DNA from: Acidobacteriaceae bacterium
Lineage (GTDB): Bacteria; Acidobacteriota; Terriglobia; Terriglobales; Acidobacteriaceae
NCBI GenBank assembly: GCA_030041515.1
Contig: JASHNS010000098.1
Span: 84,024-148,023 of the forward strand
Direction: 5' to 3'
Length of the DNA stretch: 64,000 nucleotides
A model generated the notes under the pieces. It worked only from the letters and a program-made list of their open reading frames with translations. It was not told the origin of the DNA and did not search any database. Positions within the stretch are counted from its first letter, which is position 1. Every line of letters begins with the position of its first letter. Shown here piece after piece: positions 37,056 through 47,379 of the stretch. Position numbers and translations under genes: made by a program.

Positions 37056-40000
37056 CTAGAACACGATGCGACCGCCGAGCTGCACCTGTCTCGGCTGGCT
37101 ATTGGACGTCGCGGAGGTGATGTATCCGAAATTGCTCGCGGTCGGCGTCAAATTCGGCGGCGCGAAGACCGGGTGGTTCAGCGTGTTGAAGGTCTCGAAG
37201 CGAATCTGGAAGTAGGATGACTCTGTAATGGCAAAGTTCTTCAGGATGGAGGCGTCCAGGTTGTTGTACCCATCCTGCCGCACCCAGGAGAGCGTCTGCG
37301 GCAGCGTGCGGTAGTGAAAGGAATACTGCCCATCGAAGTACACCGATCCGTCGCAGGGCTGTGACGCACTCGGCGTGCAGCTCTTGCCGGATCCGGTGAC
37401 GAAGACGTTGGGGGCATTGACCAGCGCCGGAGTTCCGGATCCGGCCGGGCTGGTGTTGCGGGGCTGCAGCTTGATGTCCCGCAGCGTCATGCCAGGTTGC
37501 AGCGGAATATCTCCGGAGAAGTACATCGGGGCGCCGCTCTCGAACTGGTAGATTCCATTAATCACGTATCCGCCCAGCAGTTCACTCCACAACCGGCTGC
37601 CGCCGAAGTCGAAGTGCTCTCCTTTCCCGAATGGCAGTTTGTAGGTCCCTCCCACTGTGAAATGGTCGGTGTGGTCGAAGGGCGAGATGCGAGTTTCGAG
37701 GAAGTTGTCTTCATCGTTCAGGCGCGTGTCCTGCTCGATGAGCTTCGAGAAGTCATAATTCGCGGTGAGCGTAAGGCCGTGGCTGGCGCGCTGCTCCACG
37801 TGCAGGATGCCGCTCTCGAACCACGATTGCCCGATCGTTTCGTTGTACTCGTCGATCGCTTCGTCGCCGAATTGCGGGTAGGGCACCGCCAGATTGCCCA
37901 GCGTCGTCGTGGAGCCGTTGAAGCTCTTGTTCAGGGGCAGCAGACCGGCGAATGGATTGGGCACACTCGTGCCCATCGCCGATGCCAGGTTCTCATCCAG
38001 ATACGGGTTCGTGGAGAGGTACTGTTTCTCGGTGGCGTTGATGTTCTGCTCGGTGACGTCCAGATGCAGCGCGTGGTTGCCCACATAGATGGCTTCCACC
38101 ATCGTGTTGTGGGTCAACTCATGCTGCACGTCCAAATCCCACCGCTCGGAGTACATGTCGTGCTGCACCGGGGACAGGAAGCTGATCGAATCGCCAAGGT
38201 CCGTGCTCGCTCCCGCCGAAGATCCAGCCGGGGCCACCAGGCCGCCGGGGTAAGGGTTGTTCAGGGAAAACGCCGCATCTCCCGCCGGGCAGGTGGGAGT
38301 TGTGGTTTCGCCGTCACTGCAGTTATTGAAATAGCTGTTGGTGCTGGAGGTGTAATTCGTCTGGGCGCTGTACCCGGCAGCAAAGTTGAGCGCGTTGGAA
38401 GAGGGATTGTCGGATGCGCCCAGGCTCAGCAGCGTCTGCGGCTGTGTGAAGACGCCGAAGCCGCCGCGGATGACTTCCCGGCCATTCAGCCATGGAGGGT
38501 TGTACGAGAATCCGAATCGCGGACTCCAGAAACCTGCGCTGTCCGCAATCTGATACGGCGCACCCCCGTTTTTGTTGGGGAATGTCAGGCCGCCCAGCGT
38601 ATTGAAGGTGGACGGATTGATGGTCACCGTCGTGTTGTTCTTCGTTACCGTATCGGCGGGGTTGTACGTCGCCCCCGAAGCAGAGTTGGGAGCCATCGGA
38701 TTGAATCCGCTCTCGGTGCGCCCGAACTTCTCCCCGAACGGCGTGTCAACGTCATAGCGCAGGCCCAGGTTGAGCACCAGGCGTGGAGTCACCCGCCAGT
38801 CGTCCTGCACAAACGCTCCCACATAGTAGGTGTGATAATCGGCTTCCGACTGCAGATCGAAGCTGTCGTCGCCGGTTGTCGCCAGCCCCAGCTCAAAGGA
38901 TGCAAGATCGGCCCCGAACGGCTGCGCTGTCCCACCCGTCCCGCTGGTCATCCAGTTGTTCCCAAAATTGAATAACCCTGAGGGGCTGCCGGAGGCATCG
39001 TAGTTGATAATTCTCATCAGGTATTTGCGCCCGTCAAAGCCCACCTTGAGCGTGTGCTTGCCGATCAGCTTCGTCATGTCGGTAAACAGCTGATAGCTGG
39101 TGGTCGGGTCGAATCCGGGTCCCGCTGTGCTGTTGAAGTCCTCGTAGCTCCCGCTGTTGAACTTAATCACCGGCATTTCCACGTAGGGGCTCGCGCTCTC
39201 CATACTGGCCGGAAATCCCAGCTCCGTCGGCGTGTAAGCTGCCGCCGGCGAATCGTGTGCCTCGTAAAAGTAGGTCCAGTTCAGGCGGGTGTCGAATACG
39301 GTGCTCGGGCTCAGCGAGTAAACATTATCGAGCGTGCTGCCCCAGTTCTCGCGGATCAGCGTTGAGCCCTGCGTATTGTTGCCAAAGTAGTCTTCCTTCA
39401 CCTGAGAACGGAAATTGTGGCGGAAATCGAAAAACACGTGATCACTCGCGCTGGCGTTGTAATCCATGCGCCCGAATTCTTCGGTGTAGTCGTCCACGCT
39501 GGGTGCGTTGCTGATGTAGTTGTCCGTGCCGTCCGTTCCCACCCCAGACGTATTATTCGGCACCGGATACAGTTTGAGGTAATTCAGCGCGATGGGATTG
39601 ATGCTGTAACCCGCGTTTGCCACACCCGAACAATAACTGGACAGCGCGGTCAGGCAGTTGTTCGGCACCGGTGTGCGGGTAAATGAGCCGTTCGTCGAAG
39701 TTCCGGTGTCCGGTTCGTAGAGCTGATATTGGGATCCCAGCGCCAGCAGCGACGAGAAATCGCCTTCGCGCTCCGCCGCGGTCGGCACCGTCAGCGTCGT
39801 GGTGCTGGGCGCGGAATCCTTCAGTCCTTCCCAGGCGAAAAACCAGAACAGCTTATTCCTGCCGTTGTAGACTTTGGGAATCCAGACCGGCCCGCCCGCC
39901 GTCAGGCCGTACTGGTTGAAGTGCGTCACCGGCAGCGGCGTTACCGGACTGTTCCGGTCGTCGAAATAGGTATTGGCATCGAGGGCCGACGCCTGGCTGA

Positions 40001-40886
40001 ATTCGTACAGCGTGCCGTGGATCTGATTGGTTCCGCTTTTTGTGACCTGGTTGAGCACGCCGCCGATGGTGTGGCCAAACGACGCATCGGTCGCAAAGGG
40101 CTGAACTGAGACTTCCTTGACCGAATCCTCGGATGGGCTGAAGGCCAGCGAGCCCAGCAGCGTTTCGTCTGGCGCGCCGTCCAGCAGCACTTCGCTGGTT
40201 TGCAGCGGGGTGCCGCCGATGCTCCACGAGTTCATGTTGTTGTTGTCGAACGGGTGGGAGATCTGAGGTGCTGCTTCGGTAATCACTCCGGGGGCAAGCT
40301 CAGTCAACATGGCCGGGGCGCGCCCGTTGAGAGGAAGGTCGGCCACCGACCCGGTGGAAATGTCTGTGCTGATCGACCCATTTTCCTGGTCCAGCAGCGG
40401 CGTTTGCGCGGTGACAGTCACGGTTTGTGTGGTCTGGCCGACGGTGAGCTTCAGGTCGATGACCGGGTGCTCCTGCGCCTGGAGCTGGATCCCCGCGCGC
40501 ACCAGCGTCTGGAAGCCGCCGGCCTTGACGGTGATGGTGTAGCTGCCGGGAAGCAGAAACGGCACGACGTATTGCCCCGCGCTGTCGCTGGTCGCCCGGT
40601 TGATGGCGCCGGTGCTCGTTTCCCGTACCGTGATCTGCGCGCCAGGCACGACGGCGCCGGACGGATCCGCTACGGTTCCGGAAATCGTGGCGCGAAATTC
40701 CTGGGCGCGCGCGGCTTGAGGCGCGAGCAGGAAGGTGCAAAGGCCGGCCAGCAGAAGAGCCATCAGCGAAGCGGCGAGGCGATGCTGCCGCTGGAACCCT
40801 GTCTTGCTGCGATACCGGACCTCGTTCGTGCTTGTTCTCCCATGTGGTCTAACCACTGGCGTCTCAATCCCCTCAAATGTGCGCAT
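37056..40886 (-). CDS. TonB-dependent receptor with carboxypeptidase regulatory-like domain (Oar-like)
   Basis: 1276 residues from ATG 40886, which has AAGGAAG about 9 bases upstream; the longer in-frame extension lacks such a site. A signal sequence (LAASLMALLLAGLCTFLLAP, cut after ARA) is followed by a carboxypeptidase regulatory-like domain (ISGTVADPSGAVVPGAQITV). Then come a plug domain (STGSVADLPLNGRAPAML) and a long beta barrel rich in aromatic and Asn residues, ending RQVQLGGRIVF. These large receptors are typical of acidobacteria and import oligosaccharides or other bulky ligands across the outer membrane. It diverges from two secreted GH28 genes, so a pectin-derived ligand is plausible but unproven. 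Confidence 0.88.
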   Translation of the reverse strand: MRTFEGIETPVVRPHGRTSTNEVRYRSKTGFQRQHRLAASLMALLLAGLCTFLLAPQAARAQEFRATISGTVADPSGAVVPGAQITVRETSTGAINRATSDSAGQYVVPFLLPGSYTITVKAGGFQTLVRAGIQLQAQEHPVIDLKLTVGQTTQTVTVTAQTPLLDQENGSISTDISTGSVADLPLNGRAPAMLTELAPGVITEAAPQISHPFDNNNMNSWSIGGTPLQTSEVLLDGAPDETLLGSLAFSPSEDSVKEVSVQPFATDASFGHTIGGVLNQVTKSGTNQIHGTLYEFSQASALDANTYFDDRNSPVTPLPVTHFNQYGLTAGGPVWIPKVYNGRNKLFWFFAWEGLKDSAPSTTTLTVPTAAEREGDFSSLLALGSQYQLYEPDTGTSTNGSFTRTPVPNNCLTALSSYCSGVANAGYSINPIALNYLKLYPVPNNTSGVGTDGTDNYISNAPSVDDYTEEFGRMDYNASASDHVFFDFRHNFRSQVKEDYFGNNTQGSTLIRENWGSTLDNVYSLSPSTVFDTRLNWTYFYEAHDSPAAAYTPTELGFPASMESASPYVEMPVIKFNSGSYEDFNSTAGPGFDPTTSYQLFTDMTKLIGKHTLKVGFDGRKYLMRIINYDASGSPSGLFNFGNNWMTSGTGGTAQPFGADLASFELGLATTGDDSFDLQSEADYHTYYVGAFVQDDWRVTPRLVLNLGLRYDVDTPFGEKFGRTESGFNPMAPNSASGATYNPADTVTKNNTTVTINPSTFNTLGGLTFPNKNGGAPYQIADSAGFWSPRFGFSYNPPWLNGREVIRGGFGVFTQPQTLLSLGASDNPSSNALNFAAGYSAQTNYTSSTNSYFNNCSDGETTTPTCPAGDAAFSLNNPYPGGLVAPAGSSAGASTDLGDSISFLSPVQHDMYSERWDLDVQHELTHNTMVEAIYVGNHALHLDVTEQNINATEKQYLSTNPYLDENLASAMGTSVPNPFAGLLPLNKSFNGSTTTLGNLAVPYPQFGDEAIDEYNETIGQSWFESGILHVEQRASHGLTLTANYDFSKLIEQDTRLNDEDNFLETRISPFDHTDHFTVGGTYKLPFGKGEHFDFGGSRLWSELLGGYVINGIYQFESGAPMYFSGDIPLQPGMTLRDIKLQPRNTSPAGSGTPALVNAPNVFVTGSGKSCTPSASQPCDGSVYFDGQYSFHYRTLPQTLSWVRQDGYNNLDASILKNFAITESSYFQIRFETFNTLNHPVFAPPNLTPTASNFGYITSATSNSQPRQVQLGGRIVF

Positions 40887-41130
40887 ACTTTGTGTCTTCC
40901 TTTTTTGGGCAATCCTGGGAATAAATCTGCTGCGCCTGAATTGTCCACATAGGGAGGTTCCCCTGTCAAGACGCAGCATCCGGATGCATAATGGAATTCT
41001 TGCCGGAGCCCCGGCGGACTCCTGGCGGATTCGCGGGTTCCGGCGATTCGACGAGGCGTTGAGGTCTGACCACTTAATCCATGTGACGCCAGCGCGGCAT
41101 GTCCGCACAGAACATACGCTACATCGATTT

Positions 41131-41140
41131 AGGAGGTGAT
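41131..41140 (+). promoter_or_regulatory. Unusually complete Shine-Dalgarno before the first GH28 gene
   Basis: AGGAGGTGAT matches ten consecutive bases complementary to the common 16S 3' end. It is 4 bases before ATG 41145 (8 from the AGGAGG core) and decides that start over the in-frame GTG at 41136, which is inside the motif. Confidence 0.8.
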
Positions 41141-41144
41141 TTTC

Positions 41145-42575
41145 ATGCCGATCCGGCTTGCGGCCCGGCTCCTGGCAGCAGCGTTTGCCATGGCGCTGAT
41201 GGGTTCAGCGGTTTGCGCGCAGGACACCCGCGCCGTAACCGAGCCGCGGCTCCCCGCGACCTGCGCGGTCCTGAATGCGCGCCTCTCGGCGCCCGGGGGA
41301 AAGCTGGCCGGCGTCGACGAGCAGCGGCTGGACACATCGCGGATTCAGGCGGCGATTGATGCGTGCAATCCCGGACACGCGGTTGAGCTGCGCGTGTCGC
41401 GGCCTAATAACGTGTTCCTGAGCGGGCCCCTGCAGCTGCGCAGCGGCGTGACGCTGCTGGTGGACAGGGGTGCAGCCGTGTTTGCCTCACGTGATCCACG
41501 TCTCTACGACCTCACGCCTGGAAGCTGCGGCGTGGTGAATCGGCGAGGCCACGGGTGCAAGCCGCTCATTCTGGCGGATCACGCTCCCGGCAGTGGCATC
41601 ATGGGCGGCGGCGCGATCGACGGCCGAGGCGGCGAGACGCTGCTCGGGCAAAAAGTCACCTGGTGGGATCTGGCGCACATCGCGAAAGTGCGCGACCTGC
41701 AACAGAGCTGCTTCCGGCTGGTGGTGGTGCGGCACTCGGATCATTTCGTTCTTTACGGGATCACGCTGCGCAATTCGCCGAACTTCCACGTACTGGTGGA
41801 GCAGACCAACGGATTTACGGCGTGGGCCGTGACGATCAACACCCCACGCACCGCACGCAATACGGACGGGATCGACCCCGCGTCGTCGACGAACGTCTCG
41901 ATCGTGCACTCCTGGATCAGCGACGGAGACGACGACGTAGCGATTAAGTCAGGCGGTGCAGGCCCCGCCACGCACATGACCATCGCCGACGATCACTTCT
42001 ATTTCGGTCACGGCATGTCCATCGGCAGCGAAACGAATGGCGGCGTGAGCGGCATCCTGGTGCGGGACCTGACGATCGAGGGCGCAGATAACGGCATCCG
42101 CATCAAGTCGGACCGCAGCCGTGGCGGCCTGGTGCAGGATGTGTCGTATAACGACGTGTGCATGCGAGACGTGAAGAACCCGATTCTGCTGACGCCGCTC
42201 TACACGACACACCCGGGCGATCTGCTGCCTGAGTATCGGGGAATCGTCTTCAGAAACGTGCGTGTGACGACGCCTGGGCGGATCACGCTGGATGGGCTGG
42301 ATGCGGATCACCGGCTCGGGCTGACTTTTGACAATGTGTATGCGGATGGACTGAGTCCCGGTGAAGTTCGTGCGGCGCATGCGCAGATCACTCTGGGGCC
42401 CGGAGTGGGGAATCTGATCCCGAGCGGCGATGGCGTGACCGTAACTCGCGTGGCGGGGAGCCGGCCTGGGACACCGCTCGATTGCGCGCACCGTTTCATT
42501 CCGTTCCCGACGAACAGCAGCGTCGCTGACTCGGCGGAGGACGTGCCGGTGGATCACGCCCGTGCTCCGCGCTGA
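41145..42575 (+). CDS. Secreted glycoside hydrolase family 28 (polygalacturonase-like)
   Basis: 476 residues with a signal peptide (MPIRLAARLLAAAFAMALMG, cut after CAQ). The right-handed beta-helix catalytic motifs are all present: NTDGIDPASS, ISDGDDDVAIKSG, GHGMSIGSE and IRIKSDRSRGG. These supply the Asp pair, the catalytic Asp and the Arg/Lys that bind the carboxylate of galacturonate. It should cleave homogalacturonan, xylogalacturonan or rhamnogalacturonan; the subtype cannot be settled. A second member follows after 96 bases, and a TonB receptor diverges from it. Confidence 0.9.
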   Translation: MPIRLAARLLAAAFAMALMGSAVCAQDTRAVTEPRLPATCAVLNARLSAPGGKLAGVDEQRLDTSRIQAAIDACNPGHAVELRVSRPNNVFLSGPLQLRSGVTLLVDRGAAVFASRDPRLYDLTPGSCGVVNRRGHGCKPLILADHAPGSGIMGGGAIDGRGGETLLGQKVTWWDLAHIAKVRDLQQSCFRLVVVRHSDHFVLYGITLRNSPNFHVLVEQTNGFTAWAVTINTPRTARNTDGIDPASSTNVSIVHSWISDGDDDVAIKSGGAGPATHMTIADDHFYFGHGMSIGSETNGGVSGILVRDLTIEGADNGIRIKSDRSRGGLVQDVSYNDVCMRDVKNPILLTPLYTTHPGDLLPEYRGIVFRNVRVTTPGRITLDGLDADHRLGLTFDNVYADGLSPGEVRAAHAQITLGPGVGNLIPSGDGVTVTRVAGSRPGTPLDCAHRFIPFPTNSSVADSAEDVPVDHARAPR

Positions 42576-42671
42576 GCGATCAATGGGCCTTCGATGCTAT
42601 GCTCGATTTCCGGGGTCGGAGGAGGTCTGACCTCATGGATTGCTGCAAAACTCTCTGAGGTTTCCGAAGCC

Positions 42672-43961
42672 ATGATCGATTCTTCTCGCTGCCGATGCGC
42701 CACGGTTTTTCTGTTCTTCGGGATGGTTCTGGCCTGGATGTCTCTGCCGGCGGCCGCAGCGACGTCGCCGCTGCGCGTCTGCGACGTAATGCATGAGGGA
42801 GCGAAGCCGGACGGCAAGACCAACAACGCGCGTGCGATTCAGGCCGCGATTGACGACTGCGCCGCCAGGGGCGGCGGCATTGTGCGGCTGGCCGGGGGAA
42901 CGTTCCTCTCGGGCCCGATCGTGCTCAAGAGCCGCATCACGCTGGACATCGAGACAGGTGCGACGCTGCTGGGATCGGCCGATCACAGCGTGTACCCGCT
43001 GATGACGGTGTTTGGCGCGAGAGGACGGCAGTCGCTGGTGAGCGCTCGGGACGCGGAAGATGTGACCATCACCGGTGGAGGAACGATCGACGGCAACGGC
43101 GCAACGTGGTGGGAAGAAGCGCGGAAGGAAAAGGACCAGGGAGTGGTTGAAGATGTTGTCTTCCGTCCGCGGCTGGTGGTCTTCGATCACTGTCGGCACG
43201 TTTTGGTCGACCATGTGACGATTGAGAATTCGCCGTCGTGGCAGGTGGTTCCGTATTACTCCGACGATGTGACGATCCGTTACAGCAGGATTTACGCGCC
43301 GGCGCACTCGCCGAATACCGACGGCATCGATCCGTTCTCTTCGAGCCATGTCGTCATCGATCATATGAAGATCGATGACGGCGACGACAATGTGGCCATC
43401 AAGTCCGGACTGCCGGGCACGACCGGGAACAGGCCCAGCACGGATATTACAGTGACGAACTGCCTGTTCGCCCACGGCCACGGGATGTCGATCGGCAGCG
43501 AAGTCGCGGGAGGCGTGCAGAACGTTCACGTCTCGAACGTGGTTTTTCGCGGGACCGATAACGGCGTGCGTATCAAATCTTCTCGGGACCGAGGAGCCGA
43601 TATCAGCGATCTGTGGTTCAGTAACATCCGGATGGAGGACGTGAAAACGCCGCTGCTGATCACCGAGTATTACCCGCACATCCCCGAGTACGATACGGCG
43701 CGGCCGGTGACACAACTTACGCCGCACTTTCACGACATCCACATCTCGAATCTCACGGCGACCGGCGCGAAGCAGACGGGCATCATCGCCGGCCTTCCGG
43801 AAAGCCCCATCACGAAGCTCTACCTGAACAACGTGCATCTGGAAGGCGATCTGGGAATGCGCATCAGCAATGCTACGGTGACGGTGCGCAACCTGACGGT
43901 TGTGCCCGCCACGCCGCCGCCGGTCGTGCTGCTCGCTCATGCGAAGTTGGTCCGCGAGTAG
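42672..43961 (+). CDS. Secreted glycoside hydrolase family 28, second copy
   Basis: 429 residues from ATG 42672 (TGAGG upstream); the signal peptide ends near SLPAAAA. Catalytic motifs: NTDGIDPFSS, IDDGDDNVAIKSG, GHGMSIGSE and VRIKSSRDRG. It is diverged from the neighbouring member, for instance it has the N-terminal CDVMHEGAKPDGKTNNARAI typical of exo-polygalacturonase-like proteins. The two may act in sequence on pectin. The gene converges with the ADOP permease gene at 44093. Confidence 0.9.
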   Translation: MIDSSRCRCATVFLFFGMVLAWMSLPAAAATSPLRVCDVMHEGAKPDGKTNNARAIQAAIDDCAARGGGIVRLAGGTFLSGPIVLKSRITLDIETGATLLGSADHSVYPLMTVFGARGRQSLVSARDAEDVTITGGGTIDGNGATWWEEARKEKDQGVVEDVVFRPRLVVFDHCRHVLVDHVTIENSPSWQVVPYYSDDVTIRYSRIYAPAHSPNTDGIDPFSSSHVVIDHMKIDDGDDNVAIKSGLPGTTGNRPSTDITVTNCLFAHGHGMSIGSEVAGGVQNVHVSNVVFRGTDNGVRIKSSRDRGADISDLWFSNIRMEDVKTPLLITEYYPHIPEYDTARPVTQLTPHFHDIHISNLTATGAKQTGIIAGLPESPITKLYLNNVHLEGDLGMRISNATVTVRNLTVVPATPPPVVLLAHAKLVRE

Positions 43962-44092
43962 CCGTTCGCCGTCATGCATCGGCGGAATCGGGAACGAAAG
44001 GCTTGCTTACGACTCAGCGAGATGAACCGGCGCCGGAGGCTGCGACGGTTGGGATTGTCCTGGCGGGCATCCCAGCTTTTCCCGATCGAGGC

Positions 44093-46768
44093 TCATTGAG
44101 TTCGGAGAGCTTCCACCGGTTCCGTCTGCGTCGCGCGCCGCGCCGGAACATAGCACGCCAGCAGCGCCACCGTCGCCAGCAGCGCCGGTACCAGAACATA
44201 CGTCATCGGGTCCGTCGCGCTCACCGTAATCAGGCTGCGCAGCAGATGCCCCACGCCAAAACTGGCCGCGAGGCCGACGGCGAGTCCGATGCCCACGATC
44301 CACAGTCCCTGCCGGTACACCATTCGCAGAATGTCCCCTCGCTGCGCGCCCAGCGCCATGCGCACGCCGATCTCCCCGGTCTTCAGGCTCACCGCGTACG
44401 AGAGCACGCCGTAGACCCCCACAATCGCCAGAATCAGTCCCAGCAGCCCCATCGCGCCCGCCAGCGCGGCCACCATCTCATACAGCAGCAGGCCGTTGAT
44501 CGAATAGAGCTCCTGATGGAGGGTGGTCACCCCAAAGACCGGCAGCAGCGGCGCGGCATTATGAATCGTCTGCTCGACGGAGGGAATCATGGCGGCGGCG
44601 CTCCCCCGGGTGCGCAGCTCAATTGCCAGCAGCGAGTTGAGCGTGACGTGCTGGAAATAAGGAGCGTAAAAATAGGCAGGCCCGTTCCCCGCAAGCGTGC
44701 CGTAGACAGCATTTCCGGCGACGCCGACAACGCGCATGGGATGCGTGGGGTCGGCGCCCATGGTGAAGGTGCGGCCGATCGGATCCTGGTGCGGCCAGTA
44801 TTTCTCCGCAAAGCCCTGGCTCACGATCGCCACGTACGCTCCCTTGTCATTGTCGGCATCGGTGAAGGCGCGGCCGTCGAGGATGGGAATGCCGAGGGTG
44901 CGGAAGTAGTCCGTTCCAATGAAATTGTTGGAGACGATGGGCGCAGACTGGCCGGGCGGCGGCGTATAGCCGTCGATGGTCACCGTGTCGTTGCCGGCGT
45001 CGATATCGCTCATCGGAACCGACTGCGCGACCGTGGCCGAGGCGACGCCCGGCAGCGCGCGCAGCCGCGGCAGCAGCGCCTGATAGAACGTTGCCGAGCG
45101 CGTCAGGCCGTACCCGATCTCGCCGGGATCGACCATCATCGTCAGCACGTGGTTCGGATTGAAGCCCAGGTCCGCGTGCTCGCTCTTGTTCAGCGACCGG
45201 ATGAAGAGTCCGGCGACCACCAGCAGCGTCAGTGCCGCGCTGATTTGAATGGTGACCAGAGCATCGCGAAACTTATGGCCGTGCCCGGCAATGCCGCGGC
45301 CGCCTTCGCGCAAAATGAGGTTGAGATTGGCGCGGGCCAGCCTGACCGCCGGCACGATGCCGACGAAAGCTCCGGCGAGCACCGCCGCGGCGATGGCAAA
45401 GGCTGTCACGTGCCAGTCAAACGGAAAACTGAACCCAATCGGCAGATCCGTATTCAGATTGATCGAGGTGATGGCATGTGTCCCCGCAATCCCCAGCGCA
45501 ATCCCTCCCACCCCGCCCAGCAGCGCCAGCAGGATGCTTTCCGTCAGCATCTGCCGGATCAGGCGAAAGCGCTGCGCGCCCAGCGCGGAGCGAATCACCA
45601 TTTCGCGCTCGCGCACCGTCGCCCGCACCAGCAGCAGATTCGCAACGTTCACGCACGCCAGCAGAAGAACCAGTCCCGCCAGCGCAAGAAAAATCGCCGA
45701 GACGTTTTCGTAGGCGTGGTTCTGGTCCAACCCGCCGCTTAGCCGCCCCGCCGTCAGCGAAAACACGTGGAACTCCGTCCCATGTTCCTCCCGAGGATGC
45801 GACGCCGCCATTCTTTTGGCCACCAGCGCCAGCGCCGCGTCCGCCTGGTGCTGGGTGATGCCGGGCCGGAGCCGCGCGTAGAGGAACATCGAGCGGTTGC
45901 CCTCCGCGTTGAATTGCTCCAGCGGCTCATTTTCGATTGGAACGATCATGCCGAGGGGAAGCCATCCCTGCACGTCCAGAACGCTGCTCAGGCTTTCGAA
46001 ATTCCGCGGCGCAACCCCAACAATCGTCACCGGATGTCCATCCAGCGCCACCTGCCGCCCCACGATGTTCGGATCGCCCGCGAAGTGCTCTTTCCAGTAG
46101 CGATAACTCAGCACCATGTATGGATCGTCGCCAGGCGTCGCGCCTTCCAGCGGCGCGAACAACCGTCCCAGCAGAGGATGCACCCCAAGCGCCTCGAAAT
46201 AATTGCCCGAAACATACTGCGTAAACACGCGCGCCGGCTTGCTTTCCCCCATGCTCAGCCCGTCCAGACCCAGGTCGCCCACCATCACCGAAGAGAACAC
46301 GCTGTGTGTCTGCGCCTCGATCTGCTGGTATTCGGGATCGGAGAACGCCGGCGTCCACGGCGTCCCCGCCTGGCGCATGCCCAGTTCGATCACGCGGCTC
46401 TGGTCCTGGATGTGGAAGGAGCTGAAGAAGAGCCCGTTCACGATGCTGAAAATGGCAATGTTCACGCCAATCCCCAGCGCGAGCGTGACGATGGCGATGA
46501 CAGCAAACCCCGGATTGCGCGCGATCTGCCGCGCCGTGAACCGCACGTCGCGGCCAAGGTCTTCAACGCTGACAAGGCTGTTCATCTTCCAGATCTCCTC
46601 GCGGATCGCAGTCGGGTTGCCGAGTTTCAGATAAGCCTGGCGCTGCGCCTCCTGCGGAGTCATTCCGCGCGCCCGGTTGTCGTCGATCTCGTGCGCGAGG
46701 TGCGCCTCCAGCTCTCGCGCCCGTTCCTCGTCCCACTGGCGGCGACGAAAGAAGCGGCGGAGGCTCAT
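44093..46768 (-). CDS. ADOP-type ABC transporter permease (MacB/FtsX) with N-terminal prefix domain
   Basis: 891 residues. The first 75 residues form the cytoplasmic permease-prefix domain (ARELEAHLAHEIDDNRARGM). Then comes a membrane helix in the MacB-like form (PGFAVIAIVTLALGIGVNIAIFSIVNG), a periplasmic core, and a first FtsX block near 370-480. After a second periplasmic core, a C-terminal FtsX block includes GVYGVLSYAVSLKTGEIGVR and RMALGAQRGDILRMV. The duplicated layout is that of the acidobacterial orphan permeases, which occur without a linked ATPase; none is found here. The PadR gene lies 16 bases upstream, the usual pairing. Confidence 0.93.
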   Translation of the reverse strand: MSLRRFFRRRQWDEERARELEAHLAHEIDDNRARGMTPQEAQRQAYLKLGNPTAIREEIWKMNSLVSVEDLGRDVRFTARQIARNPGFAVIAIVTLALGIGVNIAIFSIVNGLFFSSFHIQDQSRVIELGMRQAGTPWTPAFSDPEYQQIEAQTHSVFSSVMVGDLGLDGLSMGESKPARVFTQYVSGNYFEALGVHPLLGRLFAPLEGATPGDDPYMVLSYRYWKEHFAGDPNIVGRQVALDGHPVTIVGVAPRNFESLSSVLDVQGWLPLGMIVPIENEPLEQFNAEGNRSMFLYARLRPGITQHQADAALALVAKRMAASHPREEHGTEFHVFSLTAGRLSGGLDQNHAYENVSAIFLALAGLVLLLACVNVANLLLVRATVREREMVIRSALGAQRFRLIRQMLTESILLALLGGVGGIALGIAGTHAITSINLNTDLPIGFSFPFDWHVTAFAIAAAVLAGAFVGIVPAVRLARANLNLILREGGRGIAGHGHKFRDALVTIQISAALTLLVVAGLFIRSLNKSEHADLGFNPNHVLTMMVDPGEIGYGLTRSATFYQALLPRLRALPGVASATVAQSVPMSDIDAGNDTVTIDGYTPPPGQSAPIVSNNFIGTDYFRTLGIPILDGRAFTDADNDKGAYVAIVSQGFAEKYWPHQDPIGRTFTMGADPTHPMRVVGVAGNAVYGTLAGNGPAYFYAPYFQHVTLNSLLAIELRTRGSAAAMIPSVEQTIHNAAPLLPVFGVTTLHQELYSINGLLLYEMVAALAGAMGLLGLILAIVGVYGVLSYAVSLKTGEIGVRMALGAQRGDILRMVYRQGLWIVGIGLAVGLAASFGVGHLLRSLITVSATDPMTYVLVPALLATVALLACYVPARRATQTEPVEALRTQ

Positions 46769-46784
46769 GACTTGTCCTTCGGTA

Positions 46785-47153
46785 TTACGAAGCGGCTCTT
46801 CCCGCGTTGGCGAGGACGCGGCCGATGGCCTCGACCATCGTCTGCCAGCGATGCGTCTGCGCGTGCAATTGCCTGCGGCCGAGCGGCGTCAGGCGATAGA
46901 AGCGCGCTCGCCGGTTGTTCTCGCTGGCGCCCCAGTACGACGAGACCCAGCCTCGGTCCTCGAGACGGTGCAGAGCCGGGTACAGCGAGCCCTGCTCAAT
47001 CTGCAGCACGTCTTCCGAGGTGTGTTCGATCACGTGCGCAATGGTATGGCCATGAGCCGGCCCGGTAATCAATGTCCGCAGGATGAGCATATCGAGCGTA
47101 CCCAGCAGCATCTCCTGCTCTTTTTTTGAGTGAACCACCTGGCCTCCCGACAC
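46785..47153 (-). CDS. PadR-family transcriptional regulator
   Basis: 122 residues. LLGTLDMLILRTLITGPAHG and the winged helix ending in QGSLYPALHRLEDRGWVSS are diagnostic for PadR; SENNRRARFYRLTPLGRRQL is the wing and linker. PadR genes are commonly placed just before ADOP permease genes in acidobacteria and probably repress the pair. The spacing to the permease is 16 bases, so a two-gene operon is likely. Confidence 0.93.
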   Translation of the reverse strand: MSGGQVVHSKKEQEMLLGTLDMLILRTLITGPAHGHTIAHVIEHTSEDVLQIEQGSLYPALHRLEDRGWVSSYWGASENNRRARFYRLTPLGRRQLHAQTHRWQTMVEAIGRVLANAGRAAS

Positions 47154-47379
47154 GAAGCGCGCCGCTCGGATCTGTGCAGCGGCACACCTAGAACCTCTAT
47201 GGAAAACAGCGTAACACCACTCGACGCTCTATGGGAAGAGAAAATTGCGCGGATCCGGCGTGCGGGGACAGCGACTCCGCAGATTTCCTGAAGCGCGTGA
47301 ACCGGGCAGGCGGTTCCCCGCTCCCCTGCCGCGCTTTGGAGCGTCGAACGATTGCCGTAACCGGATCGTCATCATTTTC

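Noticed and set aside
37497..38975. A 492-codon + strand frame opposite the TonB receptor
   Set aside because: Val/Arg/Gly-rich shadow without domains; the - strand gene is certain.
40887..41108. A longer TonB receptor starting at 41108
   Set aside because: The extra 74 residues precede the signal peptide and lack a ribosome site; ATG 40886 has AAGGAAG upstream.
44003..45742. A 579-codon + strand frame opposite the ADOP permease
   Set aside because: His/Arg/Gln-rich shadow of the permease gene.
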